From Opitutaceae bacterium UBA3033 (lineage in GTDB: Bacteria > Verrucomicrobiota > Verrucomicrobiia > Opitutales > Opitutaceae), in assembly GCA_002367815.1 (NCBI GenBank), contig DFDG01000124.1:14530-48010 (forward strand): DNA of 33,481 nucleotides. The letters run 5' to 3'. The notes below the pieces were generated by a model, which saw only the letters and a list, made by a program, of their open reading frames with translations, was not told the origin of the DNA and did no database searches. Position numbers and translations under genes: made by a program. Of the stretch, positions 7,677 to 15,908 are shown piece after piece (the first letter of the stretch is position 1; each line of letters opens with the position of its first letter).

Positions 7677-9533
7677 CTAGACCAACCGGATAGTCCGTGT
7701 ATCGCAGTTAGAATCCCAATGCAATTCGGGCAGTCCTGATCGTGGGGCCGATTGCCCAAGTCTAATAATCATAGGCCTCACTTGGGTGGGTTGTTTCCCA
7801 CCGATGAGCACAACTCGCTCAACTTTGACTTCGCCAAGACCGCGTAAGGTGAAACGTAGTTGTGGTGGATTGGACCGATCTCCATCCCAAACAACCGGTG
7901 CGGCGTGTTCACGGACTATTGATCCGCGTGGCCGAGCTGCCCGAGTTTGAAACTCGATGGTTTGGCAGGATTGAATGCTGACCCAAGTTTTATCAGGCTT
8001 TTGTTGCTCCACACCGACCAACTGGAGGCAAGGTGCGAAATTCCGCACCGTATAGCAAAGCTGCCAGCGCCCGCCGAAAACATTTTCGCCCCGTTGCCAT
8101 GCCACCAATCGACGAGCGTCCTGTGCCAGAATTTTTTCGTTGGCTCCATTTACGCGACGATCGCGGGTAAAATTCCACATTTCCCGCACTGCCGTTTGGC
8201 CAATATACAGTGCTTTCTCAAAATCCTTGGACGCTTTAATGATTGAAGCGTTTAAATCGGGCTTCAGCCCATCATGTGCGCCTCTTGCCGCCGTCCTGAT
8301 AAACACATCCCGACAAGCGAGGTAATATCTAAATTCCACACTGGCTCGCAGTGGTGTCGGCAGGCTTTGAGCACGTTTTGCCAGTTTTGAGAAATAGCGC
8401 TCCTGCATTCGAAATGGTCCCAATGCTTCACGACGGGAAACCGTATCCCAACGCTCGTTGGCTTGCCAAAGAGGGTAGCCGCCGAAGGGATATTGATCAC
8501 ATGCGAGGGCAACTTGAGAAGATTTGGGTGCAGTCTTTGAGCCAAAGACCCGGGAGAATCCCTGGGCTAACATTTCGCGCGGTTCCGTGACGCCGGAATC
8601 AAGCCACAAGCTCGCCGCTGCGGCGTCGACCACCGTGGTCATTTCCATGGCCAGCCGGAATGGTTCCCATGAGGTGATAAGCATGCCCTCGGTGCCAATC
8701 TTTGCGCCGTGACGCCACCAGGACAGTATATTCTCCAGTCGATCCGTGAAATGTGGGAGCGGCTCATAACGTGCTGAGCCGTTCATCGGGCATCCCCAAA
8801 CTTTGAAACCTTGGGCGCGTAATTGTTCGCCCAGTGAACTCTCGGCAAAATTAAACAACTCCACACGCGGGCGACGCGGAAAACCGTAATAATACCATTC
8901 GTAAATCGTGACGTCTTTCGGCAACAGCGGGATCGCTTCAGGCAAGAAATACAGCATGTCGGCCCACATGCCCATCCGGAGATCCATCTTCGAGACAAGA
9001 TTGTGCAACCGATTTACGTAGCCGGCAAAATGGGCGCCAAGCCCGATTTTATTGATTTCCTGTTGGCTTAGAGGATGGCGCCCAAGCTGGAATGACTCAT
9101 CGAGGCCGACATGAACTTTTCCCGCCGTGCAAAAGGGGGCCATGTCGGACAGAAGCTTTTCGGCCACTTCCAACAGCCGCGGGTGCAACGGACAAACTTG
9201 ACCGCCCGGAAAGGGGGAACCGTCAGGATCTACTAACTCATTTAATTCACGCAACTCAGGCACCTTGATCAGGTATTGGGTATGACCGAGGAGGTTGATA
9301 ATCGGCACGACCTTGATGCCGACCTTGTCGGCGGTTTTCACCAAACGCTCCATCTGCTGATAGGAATAGGCGTCACGACGGGCCACTCCGGGCAGGCTTG
9401 GAAACTCGACGGCATCTTCCAGATGCAGATACAATTCCTGATAACCCCATTCAGCATATCGGGGTAGCTGGGCAAGCAACCAATCCAATCGTTCAACCTG
9501 TCGACCGAGATCCCATTGAAAGGCGCGCTTCAT
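7677..9533 (-). CDS. Glycoside hydrolase family 20-type (beta-N-acetylhexosaminidase-like) protein
   Basis: 618 residues with an N-terminal TIM-barrel domain of GH20 character. The segment KVHVGLDESFQLG carries the paired D145-E146 expected of the catalytic Asp-Glu in family 20, which uses the substrate N-acetyl group. Other barrel features are WGYQELYLHLED (29 on), VVPIINLLGHTQY (75 on) and the Trp-rich YEWYYYGFPRR. The C-terminal 250 residues are helical and beta material of unknown role. No signal peptide is visible, so it probably acts in the cytoplasm on imported oligosaccharides; I infer N-acetylhexosamine substrates but the exact one is unknown. It is convergent with the TonB receptor gene and divergent from the MOSC gene. 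Confidence 0.82.
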   Translation of the reverse strand: MKRAFQWDLGRQVERLDWLLAQLPRYAEWGYQELYLHLEDAVEFPSLPGVARRDAYSYQQMERLVKTADKVGIKVVPIINLLGHTQYLIKVPELRELNELVDPDGSPFPGGQVCPLHPRLLEVAEKLLSDMAPFCTAGKVHVGLDESFQLGRHPLSQQEINKIGLGAHFAGYVNRLHNLVSKMDLRMGMWADMLYFLPEAIPLLPKDVTIYEWYYYGFPRRPRVELFNFAESSLGEQLRAQGFKVWGCPMNGSARYEPLPHFTDRLENILSWWRHGAKIGTEGMLITSWEPFRLAMEMTTVVDAAAASLWLDSGVTEPREMLAQGFSRVFGSKTAPKSSQVALACDQYPFGGYPLWQANERWDTVSRREALGPFRMQERYFSKLAKRAQSLPTPLRASVEFRYYLACRDVFIRTAARGAHDGLKPDLNASIIKASKDFEKALYIGQTAVREMWNFTRDRRVNGANEKILAQDARRLVAWQRGENVFGGRWQLCYTVRNFAPCLQLVGVEQQKPDKTWVSIQSCQTIEFQTRAARPRGSIVREHAAPVVWDGDRSNPPQLRFTLRGLGEVKVERVVLIGGKQPTQVRPMIIRLGQSAPRSGLPELHWDSNCDTRTIRLV

Positions 9534-9593
9534 AAGATTGGGGTGAGATATTTATGGTTAACGTGATCTTGTAAGATTAGATATCGCGATTCT

Positions 9594-10118
9594 ATGGTGT
9601 GCTCCGTGGAAGTGCACATTCACCAGATATTTATCTCTCCGGGCCATAACTATTTTGGTCACCATGGACAACCTGCAGGTGACTCGGCCACGGTGGAAGT
9701 CAATTGCATCAAGTGTGTGGCAGGTCGTGGTATTGCAGGGGACCGTTTTTTTGATTTCAAAGAGGATTACAAGGGGCAGATCACTTTTTTCTCTTGGGAT
9801 GATTATGAAGCGATCAAGAAGGAACTCAATGTGCCTCGCCTTTCGTCCGGGGCGTTTCGCCGCAACGTGATTCTCTCAGGAGTCAACTTGCTGGAATTGG
9901 TGGGGTGTCGCTTTGAACTACAGGGAATCGAGTTTGTAGGCACGGGTGAGGCCAAGCCCTGTTACTGGATGAATGAAGCGGTTGCTCCCGGCGCTGAGGC
10001 ATGGCTGGCGGGACGCGGGGGATTACGGGCAAAAATAATAGGTGACGGCATGCTCAAGGCGGGACCAACACAACTGGTGATTAGTAAGCGTGAGCTTAGC
10101 CCCGTTTCTGCAGGATAA
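9594..10118 (+). CDS. MOSC domain protein
   Basis: 174 residues forming one MOSC (molybdenum cofactor sulfurase C-terminal) domain. GRGIAGDRFF, the FRRNVILSGVNL segment and GTGEAKPCYWMNEAVAPG with its conserved Cys match stand-alone MOSC proteins. These are thought to handle sulfur or molybdenum-cofactor chemistry, and some reduce N-hydroxylated compounds. No partner domain or molybdenum gene is nearby, so the role here is open. Its 3' end overlaps the convergent transaldolase gene by 23 bases, and no terminator is visible between them. Confidence 0.88.
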   Translation: MVCSVEVHIHQIFISPGHNYFGHHGQPAGDSATVEVNCIKCVAGRGIAGDRFFDFKEDYKGQITFFSWDDYEAIKKELNVPRLSSGAFRRNVILSGVNLLELVGCRFELQGIEFVGTGEAKPCYWMNEAVAPGAEAWLAGRGGLRAKIIGDGMLKAGPTQLVISKRELSPVSAG

Positions 10119-11043
10119 GATGTTCAAGTTTGACGATGTCCGCTGAAAATCCCCGGATGCCTTCCGCAGTTTTTTCCGTGGCCATGGCATTATCATTCAT
10201 CGCCAACCTGAAAGATTTCTCATCGAAGCTTACTTGAGCCACATCAGCGGTTGCAGCCTTGGCGGCATCCAGCTTGCGAATTACGTTCTCGGTCGAAACC
10301 TGCAATTCCCCCAACAGGGCTGGAGCGATGGTTAACAAATCGCAGCCCGCTAATTCGAGAATCTCACCCTTGTTGCGGAAACTTGCCCCCATCACCTCTG
10401 TCTGGTGGCCGAATTTTTTGTAGTAGGTGTAAATTTCAGCGACCGATTGCACGCCTGGATCTTCAGTGGAGGAATATTCCTTGCCGGTGTTTTTCTTATA
10501 CCAATCGAGAATTCGGCCGACAAATGGGGAGATAAGTTGCACATTGGCATCGGCGCAAGCAACCGCTTGGGCGAAGGAAAAGAGTAGAGTCAGATTGCAA
10601 TGAACGCCTTGTTTTTCGAGGACTTCAGCTGCTTTGATACCTTCCCAGGTTGAGGCGATTTTGATCAGGATACGATCGCGAGAGATACCGGCCTTTTCGT
10701 ATAGCCCGATGATTTCGAGTGCCTTGGTGACAGTTCCTGCCGTGTCGAAAGACAGTCGTGCGTCAACTTCAGTGGAAACGCGGCCCGGCACAATTTTGAG
10801 AATCTCAAGGCCGAACAGAACCAACAGACGATCGATGATTGCACCTACCGACGCTTCCCCTCCCGTCTCCTTCAACGCTTGATCGACCAACCAGGCATAA
10901 TCCGGCATCGCTGCGGCTTTGAGAATCAAACTAGGATTCGTGGTCGCATCTTGAGGTGCATATTGCTTCATGCTGGCAAAGTCCCCGGTGTCTGCGACGA
11001 CTTTGGTGAATTGCTTGAGTTGTTCGAGTTGGTTGGAGGGCAT
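10096..11043 (-). CDS. tal: Transaldolase
   Basis: 315 residues, the size of the classical TalB type. It transfers dihydroxyacetone from sedoheptulose 7-phosphate to glyceraldehyde 3-phosphate in the non-oxidative pentose phosphate pathway, in the cytoplasm. DATTNPSLI (32 on) is the family signature. ILIKIASTWEGI contains the Schiff-base lysine K128, and CNLTLLFSFAQA and ISPFVGRILDW complete the barrel motifs. The cca-like gene lies 18 bases upstream on the same strand, so the two are likely co-transcribed with the DUF423 gene before them. Confidence 0.96.
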   Translation of the reverse strand: MPSNQLEQLKQFTKVVADTGDFASMKQYAPQDATTNPSLILKAAAMPDYAWLVDQALKETGGEASVGAIIDRLLVLFGLEILKIVPGRVSTEVDARLSFDTAGTVTKALEIIGLYEKAGISRDRILIKIASTWEGIKAAEVLEKQGVHCNLTLLFSFAQAVACADANVQLISPFVGRILDWYKKNTGKEYSSTEDPGVQSVAEIYTYYKKFGHQTEVMGASFRNKGEILELAGCDLLTIAPALLGELQVSTENVIRKLDAAKAATADVAQVSFDEKSFRLAMNDNAMATEKTAEGIRGFSADIVKLEHLILQKRG

Positions 11044-11061
11044 AATGGTTGGAGGAATGTG

Positions 11062-12474
11062 CTATTTGGGATCCAGAGGATTTTTGCTTAAATAATTTTG
11101 CAGCCAGCGCAAACCGCCAGCCTTGTCATTGAAGCTACCGTCGAGTTGGGCTTCAAATGCCATTGCGAGCGTGGGCTTGAATTGTGGCCCCGGAGTATAG
11201 CCAAGAGCGACCAGATGCCGGCCAAGAATTAAAGGCTGCGGAGCGGAATCCTGTAGCGCCAAATCGTGGGCCCGAGCATTCAGTTCATCAATTCGGGTCA
11301 GGGTTTCCTCGGACTGCAGGGGGGGGCGACCATCGTGGTCGGCCCGCATCACCACGATCAAATCATCGATGGTGGCCGGGTGCAATTTACGGGCCAGGCG
11401 TCGCACACTGTTATCGCTAAATCCGGTTTGGCCGTGGTGGTGCGCTAGATGGTGAAGCACCAAAGGGCGCACCCAATCTACAAGGTCAAGTGGAGCTCCG
11501 ATGCGTTGTAGAAAACTATTCGTTGGTGGACCACCGGCAGCTTCGTGCCCCGGGCTGATCCATCGTTCCACGCCTTTTCGCTCGGCCTTCAGGGTGGTTC
11601 CCGGTTTACCAAAGTCGTGGGCGAGAACAGCGAGAGTAAGTTGCCGGCGACGAAAGGAGGAGGCTTCAATCCATGGAGATAATTTTACCAGCGCGTCCAG
11701 ACAATGTTGAGTGTGGGTAAAGGCATCGCCTTCGGGATGCCATTCAGGATCCTGCGGGGTTCCTCGAAGAGCGTCAATTTCCGGGAAGTGCTGCAGCCAC
11801 CCGGTCTCTTCCAACACTTTAAGTCCCAGTGAAGGGTTAACTGATTTTATCGCCCACTTGTCCCATTCGGCCCAGACGCGCTCAACCGGTAGTTCGGCAT
11901 AAGCGTCGGATATTGTGCGACAAAGGTTCGCCGTTTCCGGGGCCATGCTGAAATCAAACCGTGCCGCCAATTGAAAGCCCCTCAGAACCCGCAAGGGATC
12001 TTCCACGAATGCAGCACTGGTATGGCGCAAGATCCTTCGCTCCAGATCCGCCTTACCATTGTGCGGATCGATGACGGTATTGCTGAAAGGATCATATGCG
12101 ATGGCATTGACGGTGTAGTCTCGTCGGGCTGCGGCTTCCGCATCGCTCAAATCCGGGTCGGGTTGCACTGCGAAGCCACGGTGGCCTGCCCCGGTCTTTG
12201 ATTCGCGACGGGGTAGGCTGAAATCGTATTCCTGCCCGTGGTGGTGTAATTTGATTACCCCGAAACTTCGGCCGACTACATCCGTGGCACCAAATGGAGC
12301 CAATACCCGATGCAACTCCTCAAACTTCACCCCAGCGACTTCAACATCGTAGTCATCTGATTTTTCCCCGAGCAACCAGTCACGTACCCCACCTCCAACC
12401 AATCGTGGACGGCCCACTTTACGAATGGCGGTAAGAATGGATTGAAGCTCAGCTGGCAGGTGCATGGGTAACAT
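11062..12474 (-). CDS. cca: CCA-adding-type tRNA nucleotidyltransferase with HD domain
   Basis: 470 residues. The class II nucleotidyltransferase head shows VGGGVRD (26 on), the metal-binding acidic cluster DDYDVEV (40 on) and RRDYTVNAIAYDP (117 on). RHTSAAFVEDPLRVLRGFQLAARF then follows in the adjoining region, as in CCA-adding enzymes and poly(A) polymerases. A C-terminal HD phosphohydrolase domain has LAHDFGKP (285 on). The enzyme would add or repair the 3' CCA of tRNAs. Family members may add only part of CCA, which sequence alone does not settle. Its start shares one base with the stop of the upstream DUF423 gene (TGATG), which suggests translational coupling; a second ATG lies at codon 4. 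Confidence 0.9.
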   Translation of the reverse strand: MLPMHLPAELQSILTAIRKVGRPRLVGGGVRDWLLGEKSDDYDVEVAGVKFEELHRVLAPFGATDVVGRSFGVIKLHHHGQEYDFSLPRRESKTGAGHRGFAVQPDPDLSDAEAAARRDYTVNAIAYDPFSNTVIDPHNGKADLERRILRHTSAAFVEDPLRVLRGFQLAARFDFSMAPETANLCRTISDAYAELPVERVWAEWDKWAIKSVNPSLGLKVLEETGWLQHFPEIDALRGTPQDPEWHPEGDAFTHTQHCLDALVKLSPWIEASSFRRRQLTLAVLAHDFGKPGTTLKAERKGVERWISPGHEAAGGPPTNSFLQRIGAPLDLVDWVRPLVLHHLAHHHGQTGFSDNSVRRLARKLHPATIDDLIVVMRADHDGRPPLQSEETLTRIDELNARAHDLALQDSAPQPLILGRHLVALGYTPGPQFKPTLAMAFEAQLDGSFNDKAGGLRWLQNYLSKNPLDPK

Positions 12475-12875
12475 CAGGCCCCAGAGCTTTGGGGTGGTTT
12501 CCCGGCTTCAATTATCAAACAAGTCCAACCTGCCATCAGCGCAATTCCACCCAATGGGGTAATGGGGCCGAATATCTTAGGCCCCCCCAGAGCCAGGATG
12601 TAGAGCGATCCAGAAAATAGCAGGATACCAATGCTCCAAAAACGAACTGCCCATACCAGAAAACGTGGTGCTAATGCTCGATTCGAACCTAGAAAGAGGA
12701 CCATCGCCAAGAGGGCGACGGTGTGGATCAACTGATACGAGACGGCGGTTCCCCAGGTGGATTGCATCCCGCGCAGAGCCAATCCATCGCGAATCAAATG
12801 GGCTCCGAAAGCCCCCAAACCGACTCCGGTGACGCCAAAAATACCAATAATTAGCAGGGTAAAACGTTGGGACAT
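12474..12875 (-). CDS. DUF423 family inner-membrane protein
   Basis: 133 residues, nearly all hydrophobic, with about four membrane segments. GVGLGAFGAHLI near the N-terminus and YQLIHTVALLAMVL are typical of the DUF423 (YgdD/TMEM256) family. The end PITPLGGIALMAGW also fits. The family has no established function. It is the first gene of a probable minus-strand operon with the tRNA nucleotidyltransferase and transaldolase, sharing one base with the next start. Confidence 0.9.
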   Translation of the reverse strand: MSQRFTLLIIGIFGVTGVGLGAFGAHLIRDGLALRGMQSTWGTAVSYQLIHTVALLAMVLFLGSNRALAPRFLVWAVRFWSIGILLFSGSLYILALGGPKIFGPITPLGGIALMAGWTCLIIEAGKPPQSSGA

Positions 12876-12981
12876 TAAATTTTTTATAAACTGGCCTGAG
12901 GATTGCTAAGTTGAATGCGGTTGTCAGCCATTGAAACCAGCTCGGGTCGCGTAGGCAAAGCTCGTCTTTATCTATTCAATC

Positions 12982-13011
12982 TTCACTGGAGGTCGAAACA
13001 CCATATATAAC
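12982..13011 (+). promoter_or_regulatory. Candidate promoter of the TorF-like gene
   Basis: TTCACT (12982-12987) and TATATAAC (13004-13011) lie 16-18 bases apart, depending on the hexamer chosen. The start codon is at 13030, so the leader would be short. The call rests only on hexamer resemblance. Confidence 0.35.
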
Positions 13012-13029
13012 CTAGAAAACTACCAAACT

Positions 13030-13740
13030 ATGAAGAAGACATTACTAATTATTGCCGCTCTATGCACCGGCCTGGGTCTGAAAGCGCAAGAGGCCGAGGT
13101 TGAGAGCTCCTACTCCGTAACCGTTGATTTTACGTATGCCTCGCGCTATGTATTCCGGGGTCAACAATTCGCCAAAGGGACATTGATGCCATCGGTCGAG
13201 GTTTCCTCCGGGGCTTTCACTGCGGGCATATGGTCTGCCCAGCCCTTGGTCGATAACGCCGATAATGAAGTCGATTTTTACGCCGCCTTTGGTATCCCGC
13301 TCCAAGGTGATTGGAGTGTCGATACCGGTGTTTGCCTCTACTATTATCCTGAATTGGATACTTCAGGCGGAGCTGACGAGGCGACATGGGAGCCTTACAT
13401 CGGTATTACCGGATCTGCAGGTGGTTTTTCACCTGGGGTTTACCTATATTATGACGTCACGATTAAGGTCCTCACATTTGAAGGGCAGTTGGGTTACAGT
13501 GTGCCTTTGGAACCCGCTGGTGCCTCATTGGACTTCAGCGCCAGTTTAGGCCGAATTGACCCTGATGGCGGCAGTGGAGTCACTTATTACAATGTTGGGG
13601 TCAGTGTGCCATTCAAGCTCTCCGATAGCGGGACTTTGTCTCTGGGGGCGAATTATGGGCACAACAACATCTCTGGTGGAGATGGCTACGGTCGTAACAG
13701 CCACTTTTTTGGCACCGTTGGGGTCGCAATTGGATTCTAA
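13030..13740 (+). CDS. TorF-like small outer-membrane protein
   Basis: 236 residues. A clean signal peptide (MKKTLLIIAALCTGLGLKAQ) with cleavage near residue 19-20 is followed by alternating beta strands with aromatic girdles. YASRYVFRGQQFAKGTLMPS near the mature N-terminus is the hallmark of the TorF/Gcw_chp putative porin family. The protein ends in VGVAIGF with a C-terminal Phe, consistent with barrel insertion by the BAM machinery. It stands alone, with its own terminator. The permeating solute is unknown. Confidence 0.82.
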   Translation: MKKTLLIIAALCTGLGLKAQEAEVESSYSVTVDFTYASRYVFRGQQFAKGTLMPSVEVSSGAFTAGIWSAQPLVDNADNEVDFYAAFGIPLQGDWSVDTGVCLYYYPELDTSGGADEATWEPYIGITGSAGGFSPGVYLYYDVTIKVLTFEGQLGYSVPLEPAGASLDFSASLGRIDPDGGSGVTYYNVGVSVPFKLSDSGTLSLGANYGHNNISGGDGYGRNSHFFGTVGVAIGF

Positions 13741-13767
13741 AAATAGATCTTAACTTGCAGGTATTGG

Positions 13768-13796
13768 ACCCGCCTCGGACTCCGTGGCGGGTTTTT
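13768..13796 (+). terminator. Rho-independent terminator after the TorF-like gene
   Basis: The stem ACCCGCC / GGCGGGT encloses an 11-base loop and is followed by TTTTG. It lies 28 bases after the stop codon. Confidence 0.85.
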
Positions 13797-13809
13797 GCCA
13801 TCAAAACGT

Positions 13810-13838
13810 TTGACACGGCCTTTTTAGACCCTAGCTAT
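13810..13838 (+). promoter_or_regulatory. Possible rplM-rpsI promoter (consensus -35 only)
   Basis: TTGACA (13810-13815) is a perfect -35 hexamer. At 16-17 bases the -10 region reads TAGCTAT, which matches the consensus poorly. The placement fits: just after a terminator and just before rplM, leaving a very short leader without a Shine-Dalgarno sequence. Confidence 0.3.
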
Positions 13839-13852
13839 TGGCCTCTTTTCCC

Positions 13853-14281
13853 ATGAAAACCTTCCTCGCCAAAAAGGAGACAGTGCAACCCAAGTGGTAT
13901 CTTATCGATGCCGAAGGGCAAGTGCTTGGTCGTCTCGCAGTTAAAATCGCCAATATTCTTCGCGGTCGTCACAATGCCCACTACACCCCGCACGTTGATA
14001 CCGGCGATTACGTCGTGTTGATCAATGCTGAGAAGGTCGTGCTGACCGGCAAAAAAGAGGTGCAAAACAAGTATATGTTTTTCTCCGGCTTCGTCGGTGG
14101 AGAGAGCTATCGCAAGCTTTCGGATGTGCGTAAGAACAAGCCTGAATTCATCATTCAGCACGCAGTCAAGGGCATGCTGCCTAAGAATCGGTTGGCGGCT
14201 ACCATGCTCACCAAGTTCCGCGTATTTGCGGGTCCGAACCACACTCACGAGGCTCAGAATCCCGTGAAGATTTCCCTTTGA
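13853..14281 (+). CDS. rplM: 50S ribosomal protein L13
   Basis: 142 residues from ATG 13853, equal to the E. coli length. An upstream in-frame TTG at 13838 would add five residues without support. L13 is an early-assembly protein of the large subunit. Motifs seen are KWYLIDAEGQVLGRLA, ILRGRHNAHYTPHVDTGDYV and the GMLPKNRLA segment. It is followed after seven bases by rpsI, the usual L13-S9 pair. There is no evident Shine-Dalgarno sequence before the start (CTCTTTTCCC). Confidence 0.97.
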   Translation: MKTFLAKKETVQPKWYLIDAEGQVLGRLAVKIANILRGRHNAHYTPHVDTGDYVVLINAEKVVLTGKKEVQNKYMFFSGFVGGESYRKLSDVRKNKPEFIIQHAVKGMLPKNRLAATMLTKFRVFAGPNHTHEAQNPVKISL

Positions 14282-14288
14282 TTAGCAT

Positions 14289-14687
14289 ATGAGCACCGAC
14301 ACCAATGTTTTTACCGCCACCGGTCGCCGCAAAACCGCGACAGCCCGTGTTCGCATCATCGCGGGCACAGGCAAATTGACGGTCAATGGCCGCGAGTTTG
14401 ACACACATTTTTCCCACGAGGATTTTTCCAAGCAGGCTTACGCGCCCTTGGTCACCGTGGCTATGCTCGACAAGATCGATGTCACCGCCAACGTGCGCGG
14501 TGGCGGCGTAGCTGGCCAAGCCGTTGCCGTGGCTCATGGCATTGCCCGGGCTTTGCAAAAACTCGACCCCGAGCTCCGTTCTGCTTTGAAGAAGGCGGGA
14601 CACATCACCCGTGATCCACGCGAAAAAGAACGCAAAAAACCCGGCCAACCGGGCGCCCGCAAGCGCTTCCAATTCTCGAAGCGCTGA
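14289..14687 (+). CDS. rpsI: 30S ribosomal protein S9
   Basis: 132 residues. S9 lies in the small-subunit head, and its C-terminal tail reaches the P-site tRNA. ATGRRKTATARVRI at the start, VRGGGVAGQAVAVAHGIARAL in the middle and the basic tail ending RKRFQFSKR are characteristic; the final Lys-Arg is the tRNA-contacting end. It is the second gene of the rplM-rpsI operon and is closed by a strong terminator. Confidence 0.97.
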   Translation: MSTDTNVFTATGRRKTATARVRIIAGTGKLTVNGREFDTHFSHEDFSKQAYAPLVTVAMLDKIDVTANVRGGGVAGQAVAVAHGIARALQKLDPELRSALKKAGHITRDPREKERKKPGQPGARKRFQFSKR

Positions 14688-14710
14688 TCGAATCGCCTCT
14701 CACCCATTTC

Positions 14711-14743
14711 AAAGCGGGCCGGATTTTCCGGTCCGCTTTTTTT
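14711..14743 (+). terminator. Rho-independent terminator after rpsI
   Basis: A long stem AAAGCGGGCCGGA / TCCGGTCCGCTTT with a TTT loop and one G-U type pair, ending in a run of seven T. Confidence 0.93.
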
Positions 14744-14797
14744 ATGTCCGTATTTTGCTAGTGACTCATCCCCCTTTAATCCTGAAACCTTATTCCT

Positions 14798-15820
14798 ATG
14801 AAAGTCGGTATTGTTGGTGCCTCCGGTTATACCGGCGAAGTTCTGGTGCAGTTGTTACTTGGTCATCCCCAAGTTGAACTCGTGGCCGTTACATCCCGCA
14901 CCCACGTGGGGAAACCGCTCGCCAAAGTGATACCCGCCCTGCGTGGGATTGATCAAGGGCTGTGCTTTGTTGATTCTGATCCGGCTAATCTTGCAGCCAG
15001 CGACGTGGCTTTGTTCTTTCTTGCCCTGCCCCATGGTGCCGCAGCCACCTATGCCAAGGCGCTGGTCGCGGCCGGAAAAAAAATCATCGATTTAAGTGCG
15101 GACTTCCGGATCACGGACTTGGCGATTTATCAAAACTACTATGGTGAGCATCATGCACCGGAATTGATCAAGGAAGCACGCTATGTGTTGCCCGAGATTG
15201 CATCATCCACTTGGATGAGTGAGGCCAAATTGGTGGCGGCTCCCGGGTGCTATCCCACGAGTATACTGGTGCCATTGGTGCCGTTGCTGAAGGCCGGCAT
15301 TATTGCCCATGAACACATTGTAGTAAATTCATTCAGCGGGGTGAGTGGAGCTGGCAAGAAACTTGATGAGGCCTACTTATTTGTGGAACGGGCGGAGAGC
15401 GCCAAGGCCTACAGTCTGACCAAGCATCGCCACCTTGCGGAAGTAGAGGAACAGTTGGCCCAGCAAACGGGAGTGAGCACGGTCATTCAATTCAATCCGC
15501 ATTTGGCGCCCATGCGGCGCGGTATCGCAACTACGATTACGGTTCCGGCTTTGACCCCTGACGTCAACGAACTCTACGCGGTTTGGGAGCAGGCCTATGG
15601 TCAGGCGGTTTTTGTTGAAGTTCTGCCAAGTGGAGAAACTCCCGATACGGCTCACGTGGTAGGGACCAACCGCATTGATATTTCGGCGGTCTATGATCCG
15701 CGGACGAATAATTTCGTGATCACGTCGGCTGAGGATAATTTGATGAAAGGGGCAGGAGGCCAGGCGGTGCAGATCATGAACCTTTGGTGTGGTTTTCCTG
15801 AAACCGCCGGGCTCGTTTGA
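14798..15820 (+). CDS. argC: N-acetyl-gamma-glutamyl-phosphate reductase
   Basis: 340 residues. It reduces N-acetylglutamyl phosphate to the semialdehyde with NADPH, the third step of arginine synthesis. The N-terminal Rossmann motif is VGIVGASGYTGEVLVQLL. The catalytic cysteine is in AAPGCYPTSI, and FSGVSGAGKK and HRHLAEVEEQL complete the family pattern. It is the first arginine gene of the region; argB, argD, argF and argG follow on the same strand after the polyamine pair and the opposing argJ. It lies directly after the rpsI terminator, so it must have its own promoter, which I could not pick out. Confidence 0.96.
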   Translation: MKVGIVGASGYTGEVLVQLLLGHPQVELVAVTSRTHVGKPLAKVIPALRGIDQGLCFVDSDPANLAASDVALFFLALPHGAAATYAKALVAAGKKIIDLSADFRITDLAIYQNYYGEHHAPELIKEARYVLPEIASSTWMSEAKLVAAPGCYPTSILVPLVPLLKAGIIAHEHIVVNSFSGVSGAGKKLDEAYLFVERAESAKAYSLTKHRHLAEVEEQLAQQTGVSTVIQFNPHLAPMRRGIATTITVPALTPDVNELYAVWEQAYGQAVFVEVLPSGETPDTAHVVGTNRIDISAVYDPRTNNFVITSAEDNLMKGAGGQAVQIMNLWCGFPETAGLV

Positions 15821-15908
15821 TCGCCAATAGCAGTTGATTGGCACCGTGAAATTTCTTGTCACTTTGCTCACGTCGCACGCACAGTGAATGCTTCATTTCT
15901 AAATAATC

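Noticed and set aside
7275..7739. 154-codon plus frame spanning the end of the TonB receptor and the stem-loop region
   Set aside because: It starts inside the receptor in another frame and crosses a strong terminator; the later part looks non-coding.
15823..15842. Hairpin GCCAAT/ATTGGC after argC as a terminator
   Set aside because: Only six pairs and no T-run follow, so termination is not supported.
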